This document shows positions 7,415 through 14,371 of a DNA stretch of 20,182 nt, one piece after another. Within the stretch, counting starts at the first letter, position 1, and each line of letters starts with the position of its first letter. A program made the translations under genes and the position numbers. The DNA comes from UBA11612 sp963976395 (GTDB lineage: Bacteria; Pseudomonadota; Alphaproteobacteria; Rhodospirillales; Rhodospirillaceae): NCBI GenBank assembly GCA_963976395.1, contig CAXBLG010000063.1, positions 1 to 20,182 on the forward strand, in the 5' to 3' direction. The notes under the pieces were generated by a model that saw nothing but the letters and a program-made list of their open reading frames with translations, made no database searches and was not told the origin of the DNA.

Positions 7415-8101
7415 CTAATAGCTTGATCGGCTACTAGGCCGAGACGACGTTCCAGCAGGCAGTTCCACGTCAGGAGGCACTTCAACGCTAACCGTGCGCG
7501 TCTTACCGGAAGTACCGGGAAAATCCTTCAGGATTGCATCGAGAACGTACGGCATAACCGCTTCGACATGTCCGTTCCGACCTTGGCTTACAGCCCGGCC
7601 TTCAAACACGCGCTCCGGCTTATCGCTGCCGTAAGTGCCGCCTTTATAAATATCGAGTTCCACACGGCGCACAAACAACTGCGTTGTATCCGTTCGGTCA
7701 TTGTAAAAGGGATCGTACATTGCGCCGTATCCGAAGGGGCGGCCATAGTGACCATACCCAAAGCCCACGCTGAAACTACCTCCGCGACCTTCAACGTCTG
7801 GACTGGGTCCGGCCACGCTGTATTTTAAAGTCACGACATAATCGGCTTCCGCCGGTCCGCTCGTGCCCGTGTATTGCCGAAGACCGAGAGCTGATAATTT
7901 CGTATTCAGCTGGTTTGCATACTGCTTGAACGCGAGGCTTTGCTGTTGCTCGTCATCGGCGGCAACAATCGCAAATGTCTGGCCCGAACTTGGGCTCGTC
8001 ATCGTATGGAAGCGCGTAACGTCAGAAACCACATACTTCGTACTGGCGCACGCTGAGAGCGCCCCGACAAGGAAGACGGCAACGAGAAGACGCTTAATCA
8101 T
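7415..8101 (-). CDS. DUF4136-type outer-membrane lipoprotein
   Basis: Predicted lipoprotein of 228 residues. The start at 8101 is preferred over an in-frame ATG at 8125, because GGAGG (8113-8109) lies seven bases before it and the resulting N terminus MIKRLLVAVFLVGALSACAS is a clean signal peptide with lipobox LSA-Cys18. Residue 19 is Ala, not Asp, which favours transport to the outer membrane under the E. coli sorting rule. The mature part resembles DUF4136 proteins: an early YANQLNTKLSALGL helix, the ADYVVTLKYSV strand, a Gly/Tyr-rich segment near 105-130 (FGYGHYGRPFGYG), and QLFVRRVELDIYKGG later. Function is unknown. It stands alone on the minus strand, ends 12 bases from convergent rmuC and starts 149 bases after recR ends. 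Confidence 0.85.
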   Translation of the reverse strand: MIKRLLVAVFLVGALSACASTKYVVSDVTRFHTMTSPSSGQTFAIVAADDEQQQSLAFKQYANQLNTKLSALGLRQYTGTSGPAEADYVVTLKYSVAGPSPDVEGRGGSFSVGFGYGHYGRPFGYGAMYDPFYNDRTDTTQLFVRRVELDIYKGGTYGSDKPERVFEGRAVSQGRNGHVEAVMPYVLDAILKDFPGTSGKTRTVSVEVPPDVELPAGTSSRPSSRSSY

Positions 8102-8250
8102 AAAACAACCTCCATTGAGCCTCACTCCACGCGCGAGCCTCTACACATAACGGCAAGCTTGCGCGGCGAAGTAAGGTGAAATCAAGCCATAAACTAGTAA
8201 AAAATTGTGGCGGCTGTGTGACGCTCTCTGGCCTTCCCGTAAGGCAACCG

Positions 8251-8844
8251 TCAAACAGGCCGCCGGGCCTTGAGGGCAGCCGAAATCGTGCCGTCATCAA
8301 GGTAGTCCAACTCGCCGCCAATGGGAACGCCGTGAGCTAAGCCCGACACTATTGTTTCGGTCTCTTGCAAGCGCTCGGCGATATAATGGGCTGTGGTTTG
8401 ACCGTCCACGGTTGCGCTCAACGCTAGAATGATTTCCTTCACCGCAGTCGTTCTCGCCCGAGTGACGAGTTGATCCAGTCTTAGATCACCCGGTCCAATA
8501 CCATCCAGGGGCGAGAGCAGGCCGCCGGTCACATGATACCGGCCACGAAAAGATGCGGTCCGCTCCAGCGCCCACAGGTCAGCAACATCTTCCACCACAC
8601 AGATGAGGGCCCCATCGCGACGCGGATCATCACAGATCGCGCAGGGGTCTTGACTGTCATAATTACCACAGGCCGAGCAGATTTTTACCGTCTCGGCCGC
8701 CGCTCCAAGAGTTTGAATCAACGGATCAAGAAGAGTTTCGCGGCGTTTGATCAAAGCCAGAGCAACACGCCGCGCCGACCGCGGCCCCAATCCCGGAAGT
8801 TTGGAGAGCTGACGAATCAGAGATTCAATTTCGGGGCCGGCCAT
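8251..8844 (-). CDS. recR: Recombination mediator protein RecR
   Basis: Works with RecO (and RecF) to load RecA onto SSB-coated gaps. The 197-residue product has the family's usual length and domain order: an N-terminal helix-hairpin-helix (KLPGLGPRSARRVA, residues 15-28), a four-Cys zinc finger (Cys56, Cys59, Cys68, Cys71), the Toprim domain from about residue 80 (CVVEDVADLWALE, with Glu85), and the C-terminal Walker-B-like region GLAHGVPIGGELDYLDDGT. It is the last gene of the dnaX–YbaB–recR group, beginning 11 bases after the YbaB stop with only a weak ribosome binding site, so translation may depend on coupling. A T6 tract on the minus strand (8204-8199) lies about 50 bases past the stop, but I find no strong hairpin directly before it. 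Confidence 0.97.
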   Translation of the reverse strand: MAGPEIESLIRQLSKLPGLGPRSARRVALALIKRRETLLDPLIQTLGAAAETVKICSACGNYDSQDPCAICDDPRRDGALICVVEDVADLWALERTASFRGRYHVTGGLLSPLDGIGPGDLRLDQLVTRARTTAVKEIILALSATVDGQTTAHYIAERLQETETIVSGLAHGVPIGGELDYLDDGTISAALKARRPV

Positions 8845-8855
8845 AGACGCAGCCG

Positions 8856-9179
8856 TTAAAACGGCAGCTTGAAGCCCGGCGGAAGCGGAAGGCCGCCGGT
8901 AAACTTACTCATCTCCGCTTGCAGTTTTTCATCAACTTTAGTTTTCGCATCGTTGACGGCCGCAACAATCAGATCTTCCAAAACCTCGGCGTCGCTCGGT
9001 ACTATGAGAGACGGATCGATTTTCATCCGTTTCAGCTCGCCCTTTCCGTTGAGCGTCGCCTCGACCATGCCACCACCGGAAGCGCCGGAAATTTCCAGAT
9101 CGCCAAGTTTCTCCTGCATTTCCGCCATGCGGCCCTGCATTTCTTGAACTTGCTTCATCATCTGCCCGAGATTTTTCAT
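8856..9179 (-). CDS. YbaB/EbfC-family nucleoid-associated protein
   Basis: Small DNA-binding protein of 107 residues. YbaB/EbfC homodimers form tweezer-like structures and bind DNA as minor nucleoid proteins. The N-terminal amphipathic helix is evident (LGQMMKQVQEMQGRMAEMQEKL), followed by the typical strands ISGASGGGMVEATLNGKGEL and IDPSLI. A second helix follows (VLEDLIVAAVNDAKTKVDEKL), then a Gly/Pro/Leu-rich tail ending GLPLPPGFKLPF. AGGAG lies about nine bases before the ATG. It sits between dnaX (38 bases upstream) and recR (11 bases downstream), the standard order in proteobacteria, suggesting joint expression with replication and recombination functions. Confidence 0.95.
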   Translation of the reverse strand: MKNLGQMMKQVQEMQGRMAEMQEKLGDLEISGASGGGMVEATLNGKGELKRMKIDPSLIVPSDAEVLEDLIVAAVNDAKTKVDEKLQAEMSKFTGGLPLPPGFKLPF

Positions 9180-9217
9180 GGGGCATCACTCCTAACATTA
9201 CTTACGATGAAAATGTG

Positions 9218-10933
9218 TCAGTCGTCCTCAACCGGACGCACAGCCTCGATGGTCGCGCCGGGAAAAGCATCAAGGATGGACTTTACCAATGGATCTGATT
9301 TGGCCTGTGTCAGCTCCTGGTCATGCAGCGTTGCTTCTCCCGCTGTGTTGACCACGCTCACAACCCATCGCTGCCCAGTCCACTCAGTTAAAAATTTGCC
9401 GACTTGCCCGGCAAGATCGGACGGCGCGCCGCGCTCAGGATTAAATTCAATCAGCCCGACTGAAAACCGGACCAGATGAACGCTGCGCTTAAGATACGTC
9501 GCGAGCTTCGCCTCACGATGCCGCTCAAAAAGCGCAATAACCTCGGTGAAGGAGGTCGGCGCCAGCTTGTCCGTTTGTTCGGGCGGGACAGTGTCGACAG
9601 CCATGGCCTGCGCGGTGGAGGCCCCAGACCCGTTTCCGCCAGACCCATTTTCACCAGTCGGGAGCGGAGCTGTTCTACCCGAAGACGGCAATCCGGACGG
9701 GGGCCCTGGCATTGCACCCGATGCCTTTTGACGCGTCGCGGAGCCACTCTGAAGGGATTTGATCGCATCGGCCGGAGAGGGCAAATCAGCTGCATAGGCC
9801 ATTCGCACAACAATCATTTCAGCAGCCTGCATCGGCATCGGCGCCATGCGCGTTTCGCTAAGGCCTTTGAGCAGCATTTGCCACGCCCGAGTGAGTGCAG
9901 GCATCGATAACTTTTCCGCCATATCGACGCCGCGCGTACGTTCTGTTTCCGCGAGGGCCGGGTCGTCGGCACCATCGGGCGCCACCTTGAGACGTGTCAA
10001 CCAATGCACGAGTTCGAGCAAGTCTTGAATGATGACGAGGGGACTGGCTCCAGCCGCATACTGATCGGCCAGAAGATCAAGCGCGACTTTAACATCACCG
10101 CTCATCACCGCTGAAAAAAGATCAAACACGAGTGCCCGATCAGCAAGACCAAGCATGTCGCGAACCGCTAATTCGGTTACGCGACGGTCTCCGCCCGTTC
10201 CACTGGACTGGGAGATCGCCTGATCTAGAATCGACAACCCATCGCGGGCCGACCCATCGGCGGCCCTTGCTATAAGCGCGAGCGCCGCATCCTCGACATC
10301 CGCTTTTTCTTGTTTGGCGATATCGCCAAAAAGTGCTTGTAACTTTGCACTGTCGATACGACGCAAATCGAAGCGCTGACACCTGGACAGCACCGTCACC
10401 GGCACTTTACGGATTTCGGTTGTTGCGAAGATAAATTTCACATGTTCCGGTGGTTCTTCCAACGTCTTCAGCAATGCGTTGAAAGCCTTGTCCGACAGCA
10501 TATGCACTTCATCGATGATGTATATCTTGTACCGAGCCGAGACGGGCCGGTAGCGCACCCCGTCCAGCAACTCGCGAATATCATCAATGCCGGTACGGCT
10601 TGCCGCATCCATCTCAAGAACGTCTTGATGCCGGTCTTGGGCAATAGCGGTACAGTTGGGACACACCCCGCAAGGCTCGGGCGTCGGCCCTCCTTTGCCA
10701 TCCGCACCGACACAATTGAGCCCTCGCGCAATTAACCGCGCAGTTGTTGTTTTTCCAACCCCACGCACACCGGTCAGCATGTAGCCGTGGGCTAGACGCC
10801 CTGATGTAATGGCGTTGGTCAGAGTGCGTACGAGTGCATCCTGGCCTATCAAGGCGGCAAAAGTCGTTGGCCGATATTTGCGGGCAAGAACCTGATATTC
10901 GGCGGCGCCGTCAGCCTCAGTCTTAGGTTCCAT
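9218..10933 (-). CDS. dnaX: DNA polymerase III subunit gamma/tau
   Basis: Clamp-loader ATPase of the replicative polymerase. The 571-residue product has an AAA+ module with Walker A GVRGVGKT (55-62), zinc-binding Cys74, Cys88, Cys91 and Cys94, Walker B IYIIDEVH (137-144), and the SRC motif (183-185) used for trans arginine sensing. Domain III continues to about residue 380. A low-complexity Gly/Ser/Pro/Thr linker covers about 390-450, followed by a tau-like C-terminal region with VRFSVGLIEFNP that probably contacts the polymerase or helicase. No A6-type slippery run is seen near the linker, so a short gamma form by frameshifting is not indicated. GAGGA lies eight bases before the ATG at 10933, and an in-frame stop a short way upstream excludes an earlier start. 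The SRP RNA gene lies about 100 bases upstream. Confidence 0.97.
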   Translation of the reverse strand: MEPKTEADGAAEYQVLARKYRPTTFAALIGQDALVRTLTNAITSGRLAHGYMLTGVRGVGKTTTARLIARGLNCVGADGKGGPTPEPCGVCPNCTAIAQDRHQDVLEMDAASRTGIDDIRELLDGVRYRPVSARYKIYIIDEVHMLSDKAFNALLKTLEEPPEHVKFIFATTEIRKVPVTVLSRCQRFDLRRIDSAKLQALFGDIAKQEKADVEDAALALIARAADGSARDGLSILDQAISQSSGTGGDRRVTELAVRDMLGLADRALVFDLFSAVMSGDVKVALDLLADQYAAGASPLVIIQDLLELVHWLTRLKVAPDGADDPALAETERTRGVDMAEKLSMPALTRAWQMLLKGLSETRMAPMPMQAAEMIVVRMAYAADLPSPADAIKSLQSGSATRQKASGAMPGPPSGLPSSGRTAPLPTGENGSGGNGSGASTAQAMAVDTVPPEQTDKLAPTSFTEVIALFERHREAKLATYLKRSVHLVRFSVGLIEFNPERGAPSDLAGQVGKFLTEWTGQRWVVSVVNTAGEATLHDQELTQAKSDPLVKSILDAFPGATIEAVRPVEDD

Positions 10934-11035
10934 GCGACCGGTCCTCGGAATGGCGGTCGGTCACGGTAGGCTGATCCATGGCAAAAAAACTCGGGGCAAA
11001 ACGCGGCGCAGAGCACAATGGGCTCGGGCAAAAAG

Positions 11036-11136
11036 GTGAGAGACTGGACAGCGACCCGAACTGAAACTCGTTACGGCTGCTTCCTTCCGGACCTGACCGG
11101 GTTGGCGAGGAGTCCGTCCACCGCCAGCCTCTCGAG
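11036..11136 (-). ncRNA. ffs: Signal recognition particle RNA, bacterial small (4.5S) type
   Basis: Binds Ffh to form the signal recognition particle, which delivers membrane proteins to FtsY and the translocon. The minus strand at 11098-11075 carries the near-invariant apical domain GGTCAGGTCCGGAAGGAAGC, with the GGAA tetraloop. The ends pair: GAGAGGCTGG (11133-11124) matches CCAGTCTCTC (11047-11038) over ten base pairs with one G-U. This gives a hairpin of roughly 96-100 nt, the normal small bacterial size. A T5 run (11034-11030) follows the terminal helix and can end transcription. Exact ends are estimated. It is placed upstream of dnaX on the same strand, as often found in alphaproteobacteria. 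Confidence 0.96.
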
Positions 11137-11140
11137 GAGC

Positions 11141-11171
11141 ACTATACCAGAAGAAGACGCGTCTCATGCAA
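11141..11171 (-). promoter_or_regulatory. Candidate promoter of the SRP RNA gene
   Basis: On the minus strand TTGCAT (11171-11166) and TATAGT (11146-11141) are separated by 19 bases. The -10 matches the sigma-70 consensus at five of six positions and would start transcription around 11136, at the 5' base of the RNA helix. The spacer is two bases longer than ideal. Confidence 0.5.
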
Positions 11172-11211
11172 GTCCTGGAAAGAGGCAATTTTATCTATTG
11201 ATTCAATGGGC

Positions 11212-11239
11212 CAAAAGCCTTGTCTCTTTCGGGCTTTTG
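11212..11239. repeat. 8-bp inverted repeat between ffs and gpmI
   Basis: CAAAAGCC (11212-11219) and GGCTTTTG (11232-11239) can form an eight-base-pair stem with a 12-base loop. Neither strand has a following T-run, and no gene ends here, so it is not a convincing terminator. It lies in the 407-base stretch 10934-11340, which otherwise contains the SRP RNA gene, its promoter and the gpmI upstream elements. Confidence 0.35.
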
Positions 11240-11253
11240 CGGTTGCAAGTCAC

Positions 11254-11284
11254 CCTCAGAGGCGTCAAAAGTGGCCTCAGAGGC
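11254..11284. repeat. Two identical palindromic boxes upstream of gpmI
   Basis: CCTCAGAGGC occurs at 11254-11263 and again at 11275-11284. Each contains the nine-base palindrome CCTC-A-GAGG, and the copies are 21 bases apart start to start, that is two helical turns, so they present the same DNA face. The flanks of the two copies differ, so only the boxes are shared. Relative to the predicted gpmI transcription start (about 11340) the centres lie near -82 and -61, places typical of activator sites. No regulator is known. Confidence 0.45.
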
Positions 11285-11300
11285 ACACCGGATTGCGCGC

Positions 11301-11333
11301 GGGATGACGCCGCCGCGCTCATCCCTATATAAA
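11301..11333 (+). promoter_or_regulatory. Candidate gpmI promoter with an embedded inverted repeat
   Basis: ATGACG (11304-11309) and TATAAA (11328-11333) are 18 bases apart and form a plausible sigma-70 promoter, with four and five of six consensus matches. The predicted start, about 11339-11341, falls on the gpmI ATG. An inverted repeat, GGGATGA (11301-11307) and TCATCCC (11319-11325), covers the -35 and most of the spacer and could be an operator or a hairpin. A Shine-Dalgarno-like AAGGCGG lies just before the ATG and would be used only if transcription starts further upstream. Confidence 0.4.
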
Positions 11334-11340
11334 GGCGGCT

Positions 11341-12945
11341 ATGAATCGCATACCCCCAGCTCATTCTCGCCCAACTCCTGTGGTCCTATGCATTCTGGAC
11401 GGCTGGGGCCACCGGATTGAAATACACAACAACGCCATCGCCCAGGCCAGCACACCTACCTGGGACCGGCTCCTAGCCTCCTGTCCCCATGCTCTCGTTG
11501 AGACCAGCGGCCTGGATGTGGGCCTGCCGGACGGCCAAATGGGCAATTCGGAAGTCGGCCATATGAATATCGGCGGCGGCCGGGTGATGATGCAGGACCT
11601 ACCGCGAATCGACGCCGCCATCGCAGACGGCAGCTTGGCCAATAACGCCCCCCTTTCGGCCTATATCGAGCACTTAAAGGTAAGCGGCGGCACCTGCCAT
11701 ATTTTGGGACTCCTATCACCGGGCGGAGTTCATTCGCACCAGGATCAGATCGCCGCTCTAGCCAAAATCATCGACACGGCGGGCGTTCCTGTTCGCATCC
11801 ATGCCCTTCTTGACGGCCGCGACACACCGCCGAAATCCGCTGCCGGTTTCATGGAAAAATTTATCGCGAAACTCAGCGGCCTCAAGGACACAGCGGTCGC
11901 CACAGTAGGCGGCCGCTACTACGGCATGGACCGCGACAACCGTTGGGACCGCGTTGAAAAAGCTTATGCCGCCATCACGGACGCCAAAGGTCCGACGGCA
12001 CCCGATGCGATCACTGCGATAAACGCCTCTTACGCAAGCGATATCACGGACGAATTCATGAGTCCCGCCGTGATCAATGGGTATGGCGGAATGAAAGACG
12101 GTGACGGCGTTCTCATGGCTAACTTCCGTGCTGATCGCGCCCGCCAAATTTTAAACGCTCTCCTAGACCCAGGATTCACCGGCTTTAAGCGGATACGCCC
12201 TATCTCCTTTAGTGCAGCCACCGGTTTAACCGAGTACTCTGCCGATCTCAGTAAGCTCATGACTGTCATGTTTCCAAGCGAAGCGACCGCCCATACATTA
12301 GGAGAAGTCGTCAGCGACGCGGGACTTACCCAGTTGCGCATTGCCGAGACAGAAAAATATGCGCACGTAACTTTTTTTCTTAACGGCGGTGCCGAACAAG
12401 AATTTCCGGGCGAATCACGCATTCTAGTACCGAGCCCCAACGTTGCGACTTACGATCTGCAGCCGGAAATGTCGGCGCGAGAAGTTACCGATAAAATCGT
12501 CGAGGCGATCAGCCAAAATCAGTTCGACGTTATTGTGGTTAACTACGCCAATGGCGACATGGTTGGGCATACGGGCATCCTGTCCGCAGCAATCAAAGCG
12601 GCGGAAACCATTGATGGATGTCTCGCGCGCCTGGAGAACGCCCTCAAGCGCTCCGACGGAACACTGTTGATCACCGCCGACCACGGTAATCTGGAAATGA
12701 TGCGCGATCCCGACACCGATGAGCCGCACACTCAGCACACGGTTGGAGAGGTGCCTCTGGTTCTTGTAAACGCGCCGGACGGCGTTGATCGACTTGAGGA
12801 CGGACGGCTTGCGGACCTGGCGCCGACCGTGCTCGATCTGCTCGGTATTTCCAAACCGGCAGAAATGACCGGACGTTCGCTGCTGCACCGCGCGGCCGGC
12901 ACGCACACCGCTCAGGCGTCTATTGTCCACCGTGCCACGAGTTGA
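11341..12945 (+). CDS. gpmI: 2,3-bisphosphoglycerate-independent phosphoglycerate mutase
   Basis: Interconverts 3- and 2-phosphoglycerate in glycolysis and gluconeogenesis, using two metal ions (Mn2+ in characterised enzymes) and a phosphoserine intermediate. The 534-residue product is slightly longer than the usual 510-515. The alkaline-phosphatase-like domain supplies Asp20 (LDGWG), Ser70 as nucleophile (GQMGNSEVGHMNIGGGRV), Asp406 and His410 (NGDMVGHTG), Asp447 and His448 (TADHGN) and His466 (PHTQHT). The phosphotransferase domain lies between, with LLDGRDTPPKSA and GRYYGMDRDNRWDR. All expected metal ligands are thus present. The gene opens the plus-strand series gpmI–envC–ctpA–deacetylase–rppH. 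In many alphaproteobacteria rsfS and rlmH precede gpmI; here the SRP RNA gene diverges instead. Confidence 0.97.
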   Translation: MNRIPPAHSRPTPVVLCILDGWGHRIEIHNNAIAQASTPTWDRLLASCPHALVETSGLDVGLPDGQMGNSEVGHMNIGGGRVMMQDLPRIDAAIADGSLANNAPLSAYIEHLKVSGGTCHILGLLSPGGVHSHQDQIAALAKIIDTAGVPVRIHALLDGRDTPPKSAAGFMEKFIAKLSGLKDTAVATVGGRYYGMDRDNRWDRVEKAYAAITDAKGPTAPDAITAINASYASDITDEFMSPAVINGYGGMKDGDGVLMANFRADRARQILNALLDPGFTGFKRIRPISFSAATGLTEYSADLSKLMTVMFPSEATAHTLGEVVSDAGLTQLRIAETEKYAHVTFFLNGGAEQEFPGESRILVPSPNVATYDLQPEMSAREVTDKIVEAISQNQFDVIVVNYANGDMVGHTGILSAAIKAAETIDGCLARLENALKRSDGTLLITADHGNLEMMRDPDTDEPHTQHTVGEVPLVLVNAPDGVDRLEDGRLADLAPTVLDLLGISKPAEMTGRSLLHRAAGTHTAQASIVHRATS

Positions 12946-12955
12946 TCAACCCCGC

Positions 12956-14371
12956 ATGAGGCGCAGCGCCATCGCGGCCACTGTTTTTGGCTTGTCCATT
13001 TTTTACGCGCCCGTTCAAACTTCGGCCCAAGATATAGAGCCGACCGCAAATCAACTGCGCGCTCTTGAAAAAACCCTTGAGCAAAGTCAAAGCGAGCGGG
13101 AGCGCGTTACAAAACAGGCAAGCAAAGTTGAACGAGATTTGGCCTCAGTGCGCCGGGACATGATCGCGACCGCTAAAGAAGTGCAAGATCAAGAACATTC
13201 GTTGACCGTCCTAGAGAGTCGGATTTCTAACCTTGAGACGGAAGCTGGCGTGCTGACCAAAACGCTAGGGCGCCGAGATGAACAAATGGGTCGGGTTCTT
13301 TTGGCACTTGAACGCCTTGCACTTCGGCCACAGGACGCATTGACGCTTCAGCCGCTTGCGCCGGACGATGCCGTTCGCAGCGCGATTCTACTGCGCGCCG
13401 CAGTCCCTCACATCAAAGATTCGGCTGCGGAACTCCAAACCGAACTCGCCGATCTTTACCGGGTCCGCCGTGAGATCATTGATCAGAAAGAGCGCGCGGC
13501 AACCAGCGCCGCCGCATTGCTCAGCAAGCGCAAGCAGCTGGAAGCCCTGGCCCAGGAAAAAGAGACCCAGCAAGCAGCTCTATTTACTCAGCGCTCGGCT
13601 CTCGACCGGCGCGTTGCAGAAATGGCGCGGGAAGCAGAAGATTTGCGCGAGTTGTTTGAGAAACTTGCTGTCGAGAAAAAGCGGCGGGAAGATGCCGAAC
13701 GTGCTGAGGAGCGCGCCCGGCAAGAAAAAGAACGCAAACTCGCCGCCGAGCGTGCTGCAGAGGCAAAACGAGCGGAAAGCCGCGCTCAGAGCCTCGCAAA
13801 GGAGAACCGTATCATCCTTAAACCACCCCCAGGCATGGCAAATAAGGCAGCAGACAGCTCCGACACCCAAGTCGCGGCGCTGCCGCCCAACTCCGAGACG
13901 ACCGCAAAAGCGGCCGCTCAGCAGGCCCGCTTACGTGAACAAATTGTCACCCGGTCCTTTGCCAAAGCCCAGGGAACCATGCCCTTTCCAGTCGCCGGCG
14001 ATCTGACCGAAAAGTACGGCGAAGCCGCCAGTACCGCGCAGACCGGGGGTTCGCGCGCACGCGGCATCACGATTAAGGGGCGTTCCGGCGCTCAGGTGGT
14101 GGCTCCATTTGACGGCATTGTCGCCTTTGCCGGTCCTTTTCGCGGCTATGGGCAGCTATTGATCATCGAACATAGCGAGGGATATCATACCCTTCTTGCT
14201 GGCTTAGGGCGCATTGATAGCGCCGTCGGGCAATTGGTGTTGGCCGGCGAGCCGATCGGGGTGATGGAAAATGCCGACACAACATCCCTATATGTTGAAT
14301 TACGGCGAGATGGACAGCCGATCAACCCACTACCCTGGCTCGCGAGCCGTACGGAAAAAAGCAACGGATAA
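12956..14371 (+). CDS. EnvC-like murein hydrolase activator with degenerate LytM domain
   Basis: Predicted periplasmic activator of N-acetylmuramoyl-L-alanine amidases needed for splitting septal peptidoglycan. With the ATG at 12956 the product is 471 residues and begins with a signal peptide (MRRSAIAATVFGLSIFYAP, cleavage near residue 24). In-frame TTG (12923) or GTG starts would overlap gpmI. A long coiled coil covers about residues 30-290, ending in a Lys/Arg/Glu/Ala-rich helix (RREDAERAEERARQEKERK). The M23/LytM domain occupies about the last 130 residues. The peptidase ligands are absent: where active enzymes have His-x3-Asp the sequence reads RARGITIKG, and the final His-x-His is LYVEL. 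This is the EnvC pattern, so it should regulate rather than cut. It starts 10 bases after gpmI, and its TAA shares a base with the next ATG. Confidence 0.9.
   Translation: MRRSAIAATVFGLSIFYAPVQTSAQDIEPTANQLRALEKTLEQSQSERERVTKQASKVERDLASVRRDMIATAKEVQDQEHSLTVLESRISNLETEAGVLTKTLGRRDEQMGRVLLALERLALRPQDALTLQPLAPDDAVRSAILLRAAVPHIKDSAAELQTELADLYRVRREIIDQKERAATSAAALLSKRKQLEALAQEKETQQAALFTQRSALDRRVAEMAREAEDLRELFEKLAVEKKRREDAERAEERARQEKERKLAAERAAEAKRAESRAQSLAKENRIILKPPPGMANKAADSSDTQVAALPPNSETTAKAAAQQARLREQIVTRSFAKAQGTMPFPVAGDLTEKYGEAASTAQTGGSRARGITIKGRSGAQVVAPFDGIVAFAGPFRGYGQLLIIEHSEGYHTLLAGLGRIDSAVGQLVLAGEPIGVMENADTTSLYVELRRDGQPINPLPWLASRTEKSNG

Noticed and set aside
8199..8250. Intrinsic terminator after recR
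   Set aside because: There is a T6 tract on the minus strand, and a five-bp stem further up, but the stem does not adjoin the T tract.
9600..9780. Programmed frameshift in dnaX giving a gamma form
   Set aside because: The linker region has only short A runs and no A6-type slippery site, so frameshifting as in E. coli is not supported here.
10990..11034. Near-direct repeat CTCGGGGCAAAA / CTCGGGCAAAAA between ffs and dnaX
   Set aside because: The copies differ by an indel, and the second is part of the T-run ending the SRP RNA. This is too weak to call a functional repeat.
11212..11239. Terminator between ffs and gpmI
   Set aside because: The inverted repeat is real, but no T-run follows on either strand and the flanking genes diverge from it.
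13356..14006. 216-codon alternate frame inside the EnvC-like gene
   Set aside because: Arises from the repetitive coiled-coil coding sequence; the product is Arg/Ser/Pro-rich with no domain and no plausible start signal.
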